From positions 2,420,754 to 2,484,753 of the forward strand of contig NZ_UOOB01000001.1 of assembly GCF_900564145.1 (NCBI RefSeq): DNA of 64,000 nt, given 5' to 3'. This stretch comes from Comamonas sp. lk. GTDB taxonomy: Bacteria > Pseudomonadota > Gammaproteobacteria > Burkholderiales > Burkholderiaceae_C. A program made the position numbers and the translations under genes. The notes beneath the pieces were generated by a model. That model searched no databases and was not told the origin of the DNA. It saw only the letters and a list, made by a program, of their open reading frames with translations. This document shows, in pieces, positions 1-8,411 of this stretch (its first letter is position 1; every line of letters begins with the position of its first letter).

Positions 1-137
1 TTGGGCGTGGCATCGCGGCCGATACCGGGAAATGGGTCTTTGGCATGAGCCGTCGTACCCACGAACAGGGTCGCCAGCGCGAGAGAAAGGGCAGCTACAG
101 CCCGGTCAGTACGGCTGAAATCAGGCAAGCTGGACAT
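1..137 (-). CDS. soxD: SoxD, cytochrome c subunit of sulfur dehydrogenase (5' part only)
   Basis: Only the first 45 codons lie in the window; the gene runs off its left edge. The ATG at 137 starts inside soxC, overlapping its end by 17 nt, which points to translational coupling. The visible part is a signal peptide (a hydrophobic stretch ending around THA) followed by FPGIGRDATP, which resembles the first mature residues of SoxD-type diheme cytochromes. In the Sox multienzyme system SoxD pairs with the molybdoprotein SoxC in the periplasm and takes six electrons from the sulfane sulfur bound to SoxY. The heme motifs lie outside the window, so the call rests on the N-terminus and on the position directly after soxC. 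Confidence 0.82.
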   Translation of the reverse strand, partial: MSSLPDFSRTDRAVAALSLALATLFVGTTAHAKDPFPGIGRDATP

Positions 138-1485
138 TGGCCACCTCCCCATTGGCGTGTACCGCCCACGACTGAATTGCGTTGTTGTGATAGATGGAGC
201 GACTGCCGCGCACGGCGCGCAGCTGCTGGTAGGTGGGCTGGACATAACCGGTTTCGTCCATGGCGCGGCTTTGAATAATGCATTCCTCACCGTTCCACAC
301 CCAGTCCAGATTGAAGCGGCTGAGACATTTGTCCATCACCGGGCCTTCCAGCCGCGCGCTGCGCCAGTTGCGGCCGCCGTCCACGCTCACGTCCACACGC
401 TTGATCCTGCCGCGCCCCGACCAGGCCAGGCCCGTAATGTTGTAGAAGCCTTTGTCCAGCAACATCTGCCCGCCCGATGGCGTGGTCACCACGCTTTTGC
501 ATTCCTGAATGCTGCTGTACTGGCGATGCTGGCCGTCGGGCATCAGATCCACGTAGTGGATGGCTTCATCCTTGGTCGCGTAAGGCATGTCGCCAACTTC
601 GATGCGACGCAGGTATTTCACCCAGCTCACGCCTTGGACGCCGGGCACCACCAGACGCAGCGGATAGCCTTGTTCGGGCCGCAGCATTTCACCGTTCTGG
701 CCGTAGGCCACCAGTACCTGGCCCGAAGTGATGAGCTCCACCGGAATGGTGCGCGTCATGGACGATCCATCAGCACCTTCCGCGAGAATGAATTTGCCTT
801 TTTTCAGATCTGCGCCAGCCATCTCCAGCAACTGGATCAGGGGCACGCCTGTGAACTCGCTGCAAGACAGCATGCCGTGCGTGTACTGCACCGTTGGCAC
901 GGCCACATTGCCCCATTCCATGCCGGTGTTGGCACCGCATTCGATGAAATGAAAGCGCGATACCGAGGGCAGGCGCATGATTTCGTCCATGGTGAAGACC
1001 TTGGCGTTCTTCACCAGACCATTGACCATCAGGCGGTGCTTGGATGGATCGATATCCCACCAGCCCTGGTGATGGCGTTCGAAATGCAGTCCGCTGGGCG
1101 TGACGATGCCAAAAAGCGATTGCAGCGGTGCAAACGACACCGATGCCTGCTTGGTCTGAGTCAGTCCCGGGCTTTGGCGGCGCTGCACATTGGCCTCGAA
1201 TTTCGAAGGTTTGCCATAGCCATCGGTGACCACGGCCTGGCCCAGCCCCTTGCTGTGTGCGGGCAACTCCAGAATATTCGGATCACCATCGCCCACGGCT
1301 GCTGCGTGCACGGATGTCGTCGCTGCAGCCGTACCGGCCGCTGCCACAAAAGCGCTGCGTATGAAGTCGCGTCGCCCGGCCTTGGCCTCGGCAAACACCG
1401 TGCCCACGGCTTGTGCAGGCACGAAATTCTCAGGTGCCTTGCGCACCTTGCCCATCAGGTGATCGAGCATAAGCTCCCTTTCCAT
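121..1485 (-). CDS. soxC: SoxC, molybdopterin subunit of sulfur dehydrogenase
   Basis: 454 aa. The N-terminus carries a twin-arginine type signal (GRRDFIRSAF followed by an Ala-rich stretch), as expected for a cofactor-loaded protein exported folded. The sulfite-oxidase-type molybdopterin domain contains the molybdenum-ligand cysteine in the segment FIECGANTG, and a Mo-co dimerisation domain follows. With SoxD it oxidises protein-bound sulfane sulfur in the periplasmic Sox pathway. Its presence predicts full oxidation of thiosulfate to sulfate rather than sulfur storage. A second possible ATG at 1470 sits behind AAAGGGAG but with short spacing, so the first few residues are uncertain. It is preceded by a small cytochrome c gene and overlaps soxD. 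Confidence 0.92.
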   Translation of the reverse strand: MERELMLDHLMGKVRKAPENFVPAQAVGTVFAEAKAGRRDFIRSAFVAAAGTAAATTSVHAAAVGDGDPNILELPAHSKGLGQAVVTDGYGKPSKFEANVQRRQSPGLTQTKQASVSFAPLQSLFGIVTPSGLHFERHHQGWWDIDPSKHRLMVNGLVKNAKVFTMDEIMRLPSVSRFHFIECGANTGMEWGNVAVPTVQYTHGMLSCSEFTGVPLIQLLEMAGADLKKGKFILAEGADGSSMTRTIPVELITSGQVLVAYGQNGEMLRPEQGYPLRLVVPGVQGVSWVKYLRRIEVGDMPYATKDEAIHYVDLMPDGQHRQYSSIQECKSVVTTPSGGQMLLDKGFYNITGLAWSGRGRIKRVDVSVDGGRNWRSARLEGPVMDKCLSRFNLDWVWNGEECIIQSRAMDETGYVQPTYQQLRAVRGSRSIYHNNAIQSWAVHANGEVANVQLA

Positions 1486-1525
1486 GCGCAGACTTCGTTG
1501 GTCGGTACAGTGCTGCAGGCCATGT

Positions 1526-1846
1526 TTATTTGGACCCCGCCAGGATCCAGGCGGCCAGCGTGCTGGCGTCGGCCTCGCTCAGCGCAGCCTGCGCCGGCAT
1601 GGGAATCGGGCCCCATTTGCCAGAACCTCCGGCCTTGATGCTCTTGGTGATCTGTGTTTGCGCGTCTGTCTGGCCTGCATATTTTTTGGCGATCTCCTGA
1701 AACGCAGGGCCCACCAGCTTCTTGTCCACCGCGTGGCATGCCAGACAGGCATTCTTTTGCGCCAGAGCCTGATTGGCTGACGCAATGCCGGGCCACATTG
1801 CCGTGGCCACCATCGCCGCACCGCCTAGCCAAGATTTCCAATGCAT
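1526..1846 (-). CDS. Small periplasmic class I cytochrome c of the sox locus
   Basis: 106 aa from the ATG at 1846, chosen because TAAGGAGA stands just upstream; a longer in-frame extension to 1927 has no such signal. A signal peptide ends near ASA (about residue 24). There is one CxxCH heme site (C34, C37, H38) and a likely axial Met83 in the segment PIPMPAQ, so this is a monoheme cytochrome of the c551/c552 type. It lies 40 nt before soxC and probably carries electrons from SoxCD or SoxAX to a terminal oxidase. It could also be called a SoxE-like carrier; it is too small for SoxA and is not obviously SoxX. Confidence 0.85.
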   Translation of the reverse strand: MHWKSWLGGAAMVATAMWPGIASANQALAQKNACLACHAVDKKLVGPAFQEIAKKYAGQTDAQTQITKSIKAGGSGKWGPIPMPAQAALSEADASTLAAWILAGSK

Positions 1847-1859
1847 CACCGCAGTCTCC

Positions 1860-1889
1860 TTATATTTGTATATAAGCATGTTGTTATGC
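1860..1889. promoter_or_regulatory. Paired AT-rich dyads upstream of the sox cytochrome gene
   Basis: TTATAT-TTGT-ATATAA is a perfect 6-bp inverted repeat at 1860-1875, followed at once by GCAT-gttgtt-ATGC at 1876-1889. Both lie 14-43 nt upstream of the cytochrome ATG, between it and the thioredoxin-like gene. The position fits an operator or promoter element inside the sox cluster, possibly for the ArsR-type repressor at 4094-4402. No binding protein can be assigned from sequence alone. Confidence 0.35.
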
Positions 1890-1968
1890 ATTAGTTTCCA
1901 GCAAGCGCTGAATTTGTGATTGGGCAATTACCCTCGTTGTTCTGATTTGAGACAGCGCCGACGTTCAG

Positions 1969-2466
1969 TCAACGCCCACGGACAGCGGCGCGGGCCTGTT
2001 CCATGCGCTGCTCCAGATAGGCACCGTAGAAATCGGGGATGGAGCTGCCCACCAGGCGCTCGGCAACCTCTTGGTAACCCCGTCCATAGAACAGTACCGT
2101 GGGTGCGACTTCGATGCCCAGCTGCCGTACCACTGAGCCATGGCTGCTCTGTGCGCCGTAGCCGTCACGCAGCGGTTCACTGGAAAGAAAATGGAGTTGC
2201 GTGACAAATGCTCCGGCGCGATGTAGTGGCAGCAGATAGTGCTCTCTGACCACCCGGCAAAACGGGCAGCCGCGCAAGGTGGCCATGAGTACCAAGGGCT
2301 CTTGCCGGGCCAAAGCGGCAGCCAGATCATGTTGCAAGTCCCTGCTGCTGGGCAGCAGCCGCTCCGATGCGTCTGGCGCAGCCAGGGCAGGGTAGGACAT
2401 GGCGGTCAAGGCGCTGGCAGCCATGTACTGCAGCCAGCGTCTGCGCGTCGATGGCGCATCTTTCAT
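1969..2466 (-). CDS. Periplasmic thioredoxin-fold protein, SoxW-like
   Basis: 165 aa. An N-terminal signal (Arg-rich segment STRRRWLQ, then a hydrophobic run ending ALAA near residue 30) places it in the periplasm. The thioredoxin fold shows the redox motif CPFC at residues 67-70 and a cis-proline at P122 (segment VAPTVLF). The start overlaps the end of the metallo-beta-lactamase gene by 4 nt (ATGA), so the two are coupled. In sox loci, SoxW and SoxS type thioredoxins keep SoxY or other Sox thiols reduced. The motif differs from the classical CGPC, and assignment to SoxW is by context. Confidence 0.75.
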   Translation of the reverse strand: MKDAPSTRRRWLQYMAASALTAMSYPALAAPDASERLLPSSRDLQHDLAAALARQEPLVLMATLRGCPFCRVVREHYLLPLHRAGAFVTQLHFLSSEPLRDGYGAQSSHGSVVRQLGIEVAPTVLFYGRGYQEVAERLVGSSIPDFYGAYLEQRMEQARAAVRGR

Positions 2467-3455
2467 GGCTTTTCCTGCTCCATCAGCAAAAAGGTGTTGT
2501 AGGCATTCATGCGATTGGCCTCCTTGAAGAGCGGGTAGCCAGCGAATCGGGACCAGTCCGTCGCTCTATAGGCTTCTTCGAAAGGATCGAGATTGGCTGC
2601 AGCCTTGCCCATGGAGGTGCGCAGATACACCAGATAGTCGCGCGTGAGTTGCATGTCCGGCTTGGGGTGGGTGGAGGCAGGTCCATGCCCGGGCACCATG
2701 ACTTTCACCGGCAGTTGCAGCAGGCTATCGAGGGCTGCAATCCAGTGTCGGCTGTCGGCCTGACCCACATAGGGGATGCGGTTGCGAAACACCACATCGC
2801 CAATGAAGAGCACGCCGCTCTGGGGCAGAAACACCGCCATGTCTTCCGGCGAATGTGCCGGCCCCATGTGCTGCAGCACAAAATCTACACCGCCGATCTG
2901 CAGCGTTTGCGTGTCAGTTGATATCCATTGGTTGGCGGAAACCAGGTGGGTGGAATCGTCGATCCAGGGTGAGAGATCCTTGCGCGAGGCCTCAAGCCGC
3001 AGTCGCGCGGTCTCCGAGTTGATGTATTCCCTGGACTGCACATGGGCCACGATCTGAGCCCCCAGGGCTTGGAATATCTGCAGACCGTAGATATGGTCGG
3101 CATGGTAGTGCGTGACGATCACATGGCTGATGGGCTTGGTGGTGAGGGCCTTGATCTTGTCTACCAATTCCTGCGCCAGGGCGGGCGAACCCAGAGCATC
3201 GATCACCACCACGCTGTTGTCGGTGATGACGAAGCCGGCATTGGAGATGAAATTTCGGTTGGCTGGCGAGCCCAGGGCCGACACGCCCTGGACGTAATAC
3301 GCATTGCTTGCCACTTGCTGGAGCTGCATAGACGCAGCAGATGCTGCCATGGTCCGCGCCTTTTCTGGCTGAGGTGCCTCATGCGCCAGTGCAGGCGTGG
3401 TGCACATCATCGCCAACAGCGCCAGAGCTGTTGCAAGCAGCGTGTTTTTTGCCAT
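2463..3455 (-). CDS. Exported metallo-beta-lactamase fold hydrolase, SoxH-like
   Basis: 330 aa. A signal peptide ends near ALA (residues 1-24). The metal-binding motif HYHADH sits at residues 116-121, with further histidines downstream (GPAHSPEDM, VPGHGPAS), so a dinuclear metal site looks intact. It is the first gene of the minus-strand sox series and overlaps the thioredoxin-like gene. Metallo-beta-lactamase proteins of this kind are called SoxH when found in sox clusters; their role is unproven but may concern thiol-sulfur species. It could equally be grouped with the quinoprotein-relay hydrolases. Confidence 0.8.
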   Translation of the reverse strand: MAKNTLLATALALLAMMCTTPALAHEAPQPEKARTMAASAASMQLQQVASNAYYVQGVSALGSPANRNFISNAGFVITDNSVVVIDALGSPALAQELVDKIKALTTKPISHVIVTHYHADHIYGLQIFQALGAQIVAHVQSREYINSETARLRLEASRKDLSPWIDDSTHLVSANQWISTDTQTLQIGGVDFVLQHMGPAHSPEDMAVFLPQSGVLFIGDVVFRNRIPYVGQADSRHWIAALDSLLQLPVKVMVPGHGPASTHPKPDMQLTRDYLVYLRTSMGKAAANLDPFEEAYRATDWSRFAGYPLFKEANRMNAYNTFLLMEQEKP

Positions 3456-3490
3456 AAGTCATGTCTCCGCAATGGGGCTATATGCTTGTC

Positions 3491-3506
3491 AGTGCTACCA
3501 AGCACT
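3491..3506. promoter_or_regulatory. Inverted repeat in the sox / DsrE divergent promoter region
   Basis: AGTGCT-ACCA-AGCACT is a perfect 6-bp dyad with a 4-bp spacer. It lies 36 nt upstream of the SoxH-like ATG and about 110 nt upstream of the DsrE-like gene, in the 160-bp region between these divergent genes. This is where a sulfur-responsive repressor could control both transcripts. The regulator is not shown by sequence; the ArsR-type gene at 4094-4402 is the nearest candidate. Confidence 0.4.
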
Positions 3507-3615
3507 AGCACTTGCCCTATTTTTCTAAGCTTGTGCGGAGCTAATATAAGCCGTTAGTGATATTTAGAGAACGCCAGCTTTCCCTGATGATCTATTGCAG
3601 AACAGGAGACCCGAT

Positions 3616-4032
3616 ATGAAAAGCGCCCTTATTGCCCTCGCCTTTGCGCTCAGCACTGCCGTCGCTGCGGCACAGGACATCGTGAAGGTGGTCTATCACG
3701 TCAACACCGGCGTGGAGACGGCCGCTGCGATTCTGAACAACATCAACAACGAACTCAAAGCTTCGCCCACGGACAAGATCGTGGTCGTCACCCATGGCCC
3801 CGGCATTGATTTCCTGATCAGCGATGCCAAGGACAGCAAGGGCCGCGAATTCAGCGGCCAGGTGAGCGCGCTGGCCGCGCGTGGTGTGGAATTTCGGGTG
3901 TGCGACAACACCTTGCAAACCCGGCGCATCGATGCGGCCAGCCTGCTGATGGAAACCAAGATCGTGCCGTCAGGTGTGGCAGAAGTGGCGCGTCTGCAAG
4001 CCAAGGAAGGCTTTGTCTATCTCAAACCCTGA
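3616..4032 (+). CDS. Periplasmic DsrE-family protein
   Basis: 138 aa from the ATG at 3616, which has CAGGAGA upstream. Signal peptide at about residues 1-19 (ends VAAA). The rest matches the DsrE/DsrF-like fold: alternating strands and helices with a Val-rich strand before THGPGID. It has a single cysteine, C96, in FRVCDNTL, at a position where related proteins carry sulfur as persulfide. It is transcribed divergently from the sox series. A role as a periplasmic sulfane-sulfur carrier is inferred from fold and context. Confidence 0.8.
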   Translation: MKSALIALAFALSTAVAAAQDIVKVVYHVNTGVETAAAILNNINNELKASPTDKIVVVTHGPGIDFLISDAKDSKGREFSGQVSALAARGVEFRVCDNTLQTRRIDAASLLMETKIVPSGVAEVARLQAKEGFVYLKP

Positions 4033-4052
4033 GATGCAAGGCTGCAGAAAAC

Positions 4053-4079
4053 AAAAAAGGCGCCGACAGCGCCTTTTTT
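4053..4079. terminator. Bidirectional terminator between dsrE-like gene and ArsR-type gene
   Basis: AAAAAAGGCGC, loop CGACA, GCGCCTTTTTT. The stem has A-runs and T-runs on both sides, so it can end transcription of the convergent genes on either strand. Confidence 0.85.
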
Positions 4080-4093
4080 ACTTTCGGCAATGC

Positions 4094-4402
4094 TCAGTTC
4101 TGGTCAATGGCAATCTGCACGCAGATCGTGCGGCACATATGCACCACTTTCTCGTTGGCGATGAAGTAATAGATGCTCACGCCTTCGCGCCTGCGCCCCA
4201 GAATGCCGGCTTGGTACAGAGTATTGAGGTGCTGGGACATATTGGGTTGGGTCGTGTCGATTTCCGCGCGCAGCTCGGAGACGTTTTTCTCACCATTGCA
4301 CAGCGAGCTGATGATTTTCAGCCGCATGGGCGCGGCCATGGCCTTGAAGAGCTCGGCAGCGCTTTCAAAGACACTGTCATCTTCCATATCGGGTGAACTC
4401 AT
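4094..4402 (-). CDS. ArsR-family repressor, probable sulfur-responsive regulator of sox
   Basis: 102 aa from the ATG at 4402 (CAGGAG about 11 nt upstream); an in-frame extension to 4456 has no better signal. It is a winged helix-turn-helix with recognition region DTTQPNMSQHLNTLYQAG and wing GVSIYYF. Cysteines at C35, C90 and C94 place one thiol near helix 2 and others in the last helix, roughly the arrangement used by SqrR/BigR-type persulfide sensors, although C35 is offset by a few residues from the known position. It is convergent with the dsrE-like gene and next to sox. Thiol-sulfur sensing is an inference; metal sensing cannot be excluded. Confidence 0.78.
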   Translation of the reverse strand: MSSPDMEDDSVFESAAELFKAMAAPMRLKIISSLCNGEKNVSELRAEIDTTQPNMSQHLNTLYQAGILGRRREGVSIYYFIANEKVVHMCRTICVQIAIDQN

Positions 4403-4765
4403 TAGGCAACCTACTCCTGAGCAAACAATGAATTTCCTGGCGCGGTTGTGACCCATGGCTCAGAGATCCAGGTGACAGTCTGTCCCAGCCAGCGCATGGA
4501 AGTTTATCGGAAACCGAGATAGGGTAGCAGTGCCATTTGGCTGCTGCTTGTCCGGCTTTCTGTCTGCAGGTCGCGCTGAGCTTGCAAAGCGTTGCAGGCC
4601 GCCAATGAAAATTGGAGCCAAAGCCCTGTTGCATATCCCTGTGCTCCTGAAGCCGCAGTGCGGCATCTGCCTTGCCAGCTCATCCTCGGCTGCGGTTTCC
4701 CCGACAGAAGAATGCAATCAAAGCTACATTCGTCAGCCGATGTTTTGCATAGTGTCTGAAAGCCA
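4403..4765. other. Intergenic region without a recognisable gene
   Basis: 363 bp between the minus-strand ArsR-type gene and the plus-strand VOC gene, so it must hold both promoters. Short open frames on both strands show no family features, no plausible ribosome sites and unconvincing composition. I see no strong dyad or RNA hairpin. Confidence 0.5.
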
Positions 4766-5128
4766 ATGTTGTTAAAGCAAATTGAATCTATTGTGTTCTT
4801 TGTCTCCGATATTGAGGCTGCGGCAGCCTGGTACGCCGAGTTGTTTCAGGCTGAAGTGCAGCACGAAAACTCCCAGTACGCATTCATCCAAGCGCCAGGA
4901 TGCCTGCTCGGCTTTCATCCACTCGACAGCAAGTGCCCCGGTGGAGTGGGTGGTACGACGGTCTACTGGGAGGTGGCTGATTTGGACGTGGCCATCAAGG
5001 CTCTTGAAAGCCGAGGTGCAGTCTTGTATCGAGGCCCGATTTCAACAAGCTTGGGCGCGCGTGCAGCAATGCTGCTTGACCCTTTTGGATGCAGTATTGG
5101 ATTGAACGCGGGTGCTGGCCATCGTTGA
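4766..5128 (+). CDS. VOC-superfamily protein (glyoxalase/bleomycin-resistance fold)
   Basis: 120 aa, the usual length of a single-module VOC protein with two beta-alpha-beta-beta-beta units. The first unit is IESIVFFVSDIEAAAAWYAE, the second begins near TTVYWEVADLDVAIKALESRG and ends with the typical MLLDPFGCSIGL. The usual metal ligands are not complete (no first-strand His), so it may bind a ligand rather than catalyse. It appears to be a single-gene unit; substrate unknown. Confidence 0.78.
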   Translation: MLLKQIESIVFFVSDIEAAAAWYAELFQAEVQHENSQYAFIQAPGCLLGFHPLDSKCPGGVGGTTVYWEVADLDVAIKALESRGAVLYRGPISTSLGARAAMLLDPFGCSIGLNAGAGHR

Positions 5129-5289
5129 TCCCCATTTCGCTCGGAGTTGACCGGCATGCTTGAGCTGACCGGCGGCAACATGCGACCGAGGCTGGAGTTA
5201 ACTTGCATCCAACAGAAGCGTCGAAAGCTGGTGGAGCCCTTCATAATCAAGACCTAACCCCGACTTGCTCGAGACACCTACCTTTGATC

Positions 5290-5772
5290 ATGGATAAATT
5301 GTTGCTGCAGCAGCAAGTGCTGGAACGGCTCGCCGAGGACCTACTGCAAGCCGAACAGGCAGTGCGGGTGGCGCACGAAACGGCGACTCACGAAGAAAAT
5401 ATCGCCGAAAACAAATATGACACATTAGGTCTAGAAGCGGCCTACCTGGCCAGTGGTCAAGCTCGTCGCGCCGAAGCCATTCGCCAGGCGATGGTCAATT
5501 GGCGCCAGTTCCGCCCGCTCCCCTACAGCGTCAGCAAAGGTATACAGATCGGCGCGCTGGTCTGCCTGGTGGGTTCCGACGACAGGCAGCAACAGATCTT
5601 TCTCGGCCCTGATGGGGGCAGCATGAAGTTGGTCTGCGGCGCTGAGCTCGTTCAGGTCATCAGCAGCCAAACCCCCTTGGGCAGGGCCATGCTGGGTAAG
5701 TGCGAGGGTGATGAAGTATCGATTCAGGTTGCTTCAATCCGACAGCAGTTTGAGGTGTTGTGGGTTCAGTAA
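5290..5772 (+). CDS. GreA/GreB-family C-terminal domain protein
   Basis: 160 aa from the ATG at 5290. An N-terminal helical part contains the conserved-looking segment ENIAENKYDTLGLEAAYL. A C-terminal domain follows (IGALVCLVGSDDRQQQIFLGPDGG, then LGRAMLGKCEGDEV), resembling the FKBP-like domain of GreA/GreB with its TPLGRAMLGK signature. It is close to the stand-alone Gre-like proteins of proteobacteria, which are sometimes mis-named 3-oxoacyl-ACP synthase. Such proteins act at the RNA polymerase secondary channel; whether this one cleaves backtracked RNA is unknown. In-frame sequence upstream of the ATG looks non-coding. Confidence 0.75.
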   Translation: MDKLLLQQQVLERLAEDLLQAEQAVRVAHETATHEENIAENKYDTLGLEAAYLASGQARRAEAIRQAMVNWRQFRPLPYSVSKGIQIGALVCLVGSDDRQQQIFLGPDGGSMKLVCGAELVQVISSQTPLGRAMLGKCEGDEVSIQVASIRQQFEVLWVQ

Positions 5773-5945
5773 GCCGCAATCAAGTTCACGCCGAATTGAT
5801 GAGAAATTAATCGTCCCACCCTCTTTAGGTTCGCTCTTGGCAGGTCTGTGAAAGTCGCAGATCGACCCATTGCGGCCCTTCAAAAAGAAGATAAGCAGCC
5901 ACTGAATTTTGACAAAAATGTGTGGCGCCTGCCCGCCTGTATCGC

Positions 5946-6683
5946 TTAGATGCTGCGCTGGTTGACCCGCTTGGACAGTTCTTCGGCGCTTTCGCGGCGC
6001 TCGCTGTAGCGATCCACCAAGTAGTCCGAACAGTCTCTTGTCAGCAGCGTGAACTTGACCAACTCTTCCATAACGTCCACTACCCGTTCGTAATATGAGG
6101 AAGGCTTCATTCGGCCGGCTTCATCAAACTCGGCAAATGCCTTGGCCACGGATGACTGATTGGGGATGGTGATCATGCGCATCCAGCGACCCAACACCCG
6201 CATCTGGTTGACCGCATTGAAGGACTGCGAGCCACCCGAGACCTGCATCACCGCCAGTGTCTTGCCTTGCGTCGGCCGCACAGCGCCAACAGACAAAGGA
6301 AGCCAGTCAATCTGCGCTTTGAGAATGCTGCTCATCGCACCATGGCGCTCAGGAGACGTCCAGACCATGCCCTCGGCCCATAAAGCCAGCTCGCGCAGTT
6401 CCTTGACCTTTGGGTGATCGTCGGGGGCGCCATCCGGCTGCGGCAGGCCACGTGGATCAAAGATCCTGGTCTCGGCCCCCATCTTGCGCAGCAGTCGCGC
6501 TGCCTCTTCGGTCAGCAGGCGGCTATAAGAACGGTCGCGAACCGAGCCATACAGCAGCAAAATACGCGGCGCGTGCGCTGCACGTTGTGCCGGTAACAAG
6601 CCATCCAGGCTGGGCTTTTCAAATACTTGTTCGTCGAGATTTGGTAGATCAGAGCTTGCCAATTCGATTTCCTTTCGAGTCAA
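5946..6683 (-). CDS. arsH: ArsH, NADPH-dependent FMN reductase / organoarsenical oxidase
   Basis: 245 aa in the full frame. It has a flavodoxin-like FMN-binding loop [15 protein letters not shown] and the ArsH-type segments [19 protein letters not shown] and [15 protein letters not shown]. The ATG at 6683 overlaps arsC by 35 nt without a ribosome site. A TTG at 6662, before ASSDLPNLD, has AAAGGAAA at good distance and matches where ArsH proteins normally begin, so the TTG may be the true start. ArsH oxidises trivalent organoarsenicals with NADPH and FMN in the cytoplasm. Last gene of arsRBCH. Confidence 0.92.
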   Translation of the reverse strand: MTRKEIELASSDLPNLDEQVFEKPSLDGLLPAQRAAHAPRILLLYGSVRDRSYSRLLTEEAARLLRKMGAETRIFDPRGLPQPDGAPDDHPKVKELRELALWAEGMVWTSPERHGAMSSILKAQIDWLPLSVGAVRPTQGKTLAVMQVSGGSQSFNAVNQMRVLGRWMRMITIPNQSSVAKAFAEFDEAGRMKPSSYYERVVDVMEELVKFTLLTRDCSDYLVDRYSERRESAEELSKRVNQRSI

Positions 6684-7080
6684 TGACGGCTTCCCCGTCT
6701 TCTTTGGAGAATGCGGCCTGTTGGGGCTGCGGCAGGATGTCCAGCACGTCCTCCGAGGGACGGCACAAGCGGGTTCCCAGAGGGGTGACCACTATCGGCC
6801 GATTGATCAGGATGGGGTGCTGGAGCATGAAATCAATCAATTGCTCGTCCGTCCATTTAGGCTCGCCCAAGCCAAGCTCGTCATACGGCGTACCTTTTTG
6901 GCGCAACACATCGCGCACTGGCATGCCCATGGCTTGGATCAGGCCCACCAGGGTGGCGCGATCAGGAGGCGTCTTCAGGTATTCAATGACCGTGGGCTCT
7001 TCTCCGCTGTTGCGGATCAGGGCCAGAACATTGCGGGAGGTACCGCAGGCTGGGTTGTGATAAATCGTGATGTCACTCAT
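6649..7080 (-). CDS. arsC: ArsC, glutaredoxin-coupled arsenate reductase
   Basis: 143 aa from the ATG at 7080; an upstream in-frame ATG at 7095 has no ribosome site. The catalytic Cys12 is in [10 protein letters not shown], the signature of the glutathione/glutaredoxin-dependent ArsC class, and the conserved segments [10 protein letters not shown] and TRLCRPSE follow. It reduces arsenate to arsenite in the cytoplasm for export by ArsB, encoded 24 nt upstream. It overlaps arsH at its 3' end. Confidence 0.94.
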   Translation of the reverse strand: MSDITIYHNPACGTSRNVLALIRNSGEEPTVIEYLKTPPDRATLVGLIQAMGMPVRDVLRQKGTPYDELGLGEPKWTDEQLIDFMLQHPILINRPIVVTPLGTRLCRPSEDVLDILPQPQQAAFSKEDGEAVIDSKGNRIGKL

Positions 7081-7104
7081 AGCGCTAGATTCCATGGCAA
7101 AGGT

Positions 7105-8394
7105 TCATGACGCCACGCTGAGCCGCAAGGCCAGCGCTGCGAGGGTGATGAGTAGCACGGGCATGGTCAACACTGCCCCCACTCTGAAGTAGTAGCCCCA
7201 GCCAATGGTTGTGCCCTTCTTGGCGAGCACATGCAGCCAGAGGAGCGTTGCCAGGCTGCCAATCGGCGTGATCTTGGGACCGAGATCGCAGCCAATCACA
7301 TTGGCGTACACCATGGCTTCCTTGACTGCCCCGCTGGCCGTGGATGCATCGATGGACAAGGCTCCGATCAACACCGTGGGCATGTTGTTCATGATGGAGG
7401 ACAGTACCGCAGACAGCACGCCTGTGCCCAGTGATGCGGTCCACACGCCACCAGCTGCAAATTGATTCAGCAACACGGCGATGTAATCCGTGAGGCCCGC
7501 GTTGCGCAGCCCATAGACCACCAAGTACATACCCAGCGAGAACACCACGATCTGCCATGGAGCGCCATGAAGCACTTTCCTAGTGCTGATGACATGGCCA
7601 CGCGCAGCCACCACCAGCAAGATCGCCGCCCCCACGGCAGCCACGGCACTGACGGGGACGCCCAGAGGCTCCAGAGCGAAGAAGCCGACCAGAAGCAAGA
7701 CCAGAACGACCCAGCCGGCCTGGAAGGTGGCCACATCCTTGATCGCAGCCGACGGCGACTTGAGCTGGGCCACGTCGTAGGTGGCAGGAATATCGCGTCG
7801 GAAAAACAGCAGCAGCACACCGAGGCTGGCCAGGACCGAGGCGATGTTGACCGGCACCATCACCGATGCGTAGTCGTTGAAGCCGATCTTGAAGAAGTCG
7901 GCGGACACGATATTCACCAAATTGGAAACGATCAGCGGCAAGCTCGCAGTGTCGGCAATAAATCCGGCAGCCATCACAAACGCCAGCGTTGCAGCCGGAG
8001 AAAAACCCAGCGCCACTAGCATGGCCATCACGATGGGCGTGAGAATCAGGGCTGCTCCGTCATTGGCGAACAAGGCCGAAACGGCACCCCCCAGCAGCAC
8101 GATGAAAGCAAATAGCTTGACTCCACTGCCACCACCCCAGCGGGCAAAGTGCAATGCGGCCCACTCGAAGAAACCAGCTTCATCCAGCAAAAGGCTGATG
8201 ATGATGACGGCGACAAAGGTCGCCGTGGCATTCCAGACGATATGCCAGACCACAGGAATATCAGCTAGGTTCACAACCCCCAGCAGCAGCGCGATACCGG
8301 CCCCAATCGAGGCGCTCCAGCCAATACCAAGGCCGCGTGGCTGCCAGATGACAAGGGTCAGAGTGAAGACGAAAATCAGAATGGCCGTCAACAT
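7105..8394 (-). CDS. arsB: ArsB, arsenite efflux permease
   Basis: 429 aa with about 11-12 membrane segments. It contains the conserved segments [25 protein letters not shown] and [12 protein letters not shown] typical of ArsB. It exports arsenite (and antimonite) across the inner membrane by proton exchange. AGGAG lies 9 nt before the ATG. No arsA or arsD is present, so it is predicted to work without the ATPase. Confidence 0.95.
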   Translation of the reverse strand: MLTAILIFVFTLTLVIWQPRGLGIGWSASIGAGIALLLGVVNLADIPVVWHIVWNATATFVAVIIISLLLDEAGFFEWAALHFARWGGGSGVKLFAFIVLLGGAVSALFANDGAALILTPIVMAMLVALGFSPAATLAFVMAAGFIADTASLPLIVSNLVNIVSADFFKIGFNDYASVMVPVNIASVLASLGVLLLFFRRDIPATYDVAQLKSPSAAIKDVATFQAGWVVLVLLLVGFFALEPLGVPVSAVAAVGAAILLVVAARGHVISTRKVLHGAPWQIVVFSLGMYLVVYGLRNAGLTDYIAVLLNQFAAGGVWTASLGTGVLSAVLSSIMNNMPTVLIGALSIDASTASGAVKEAMVYANVIGCDLGPKITPIGSLATLLWLHVLAKKGTTIGWGYYFRVGAVLTMPVLLITLAALALRLSVAS

Positions 8395-8411
8395 GATGAA
8401 CTGCTCCTAGT

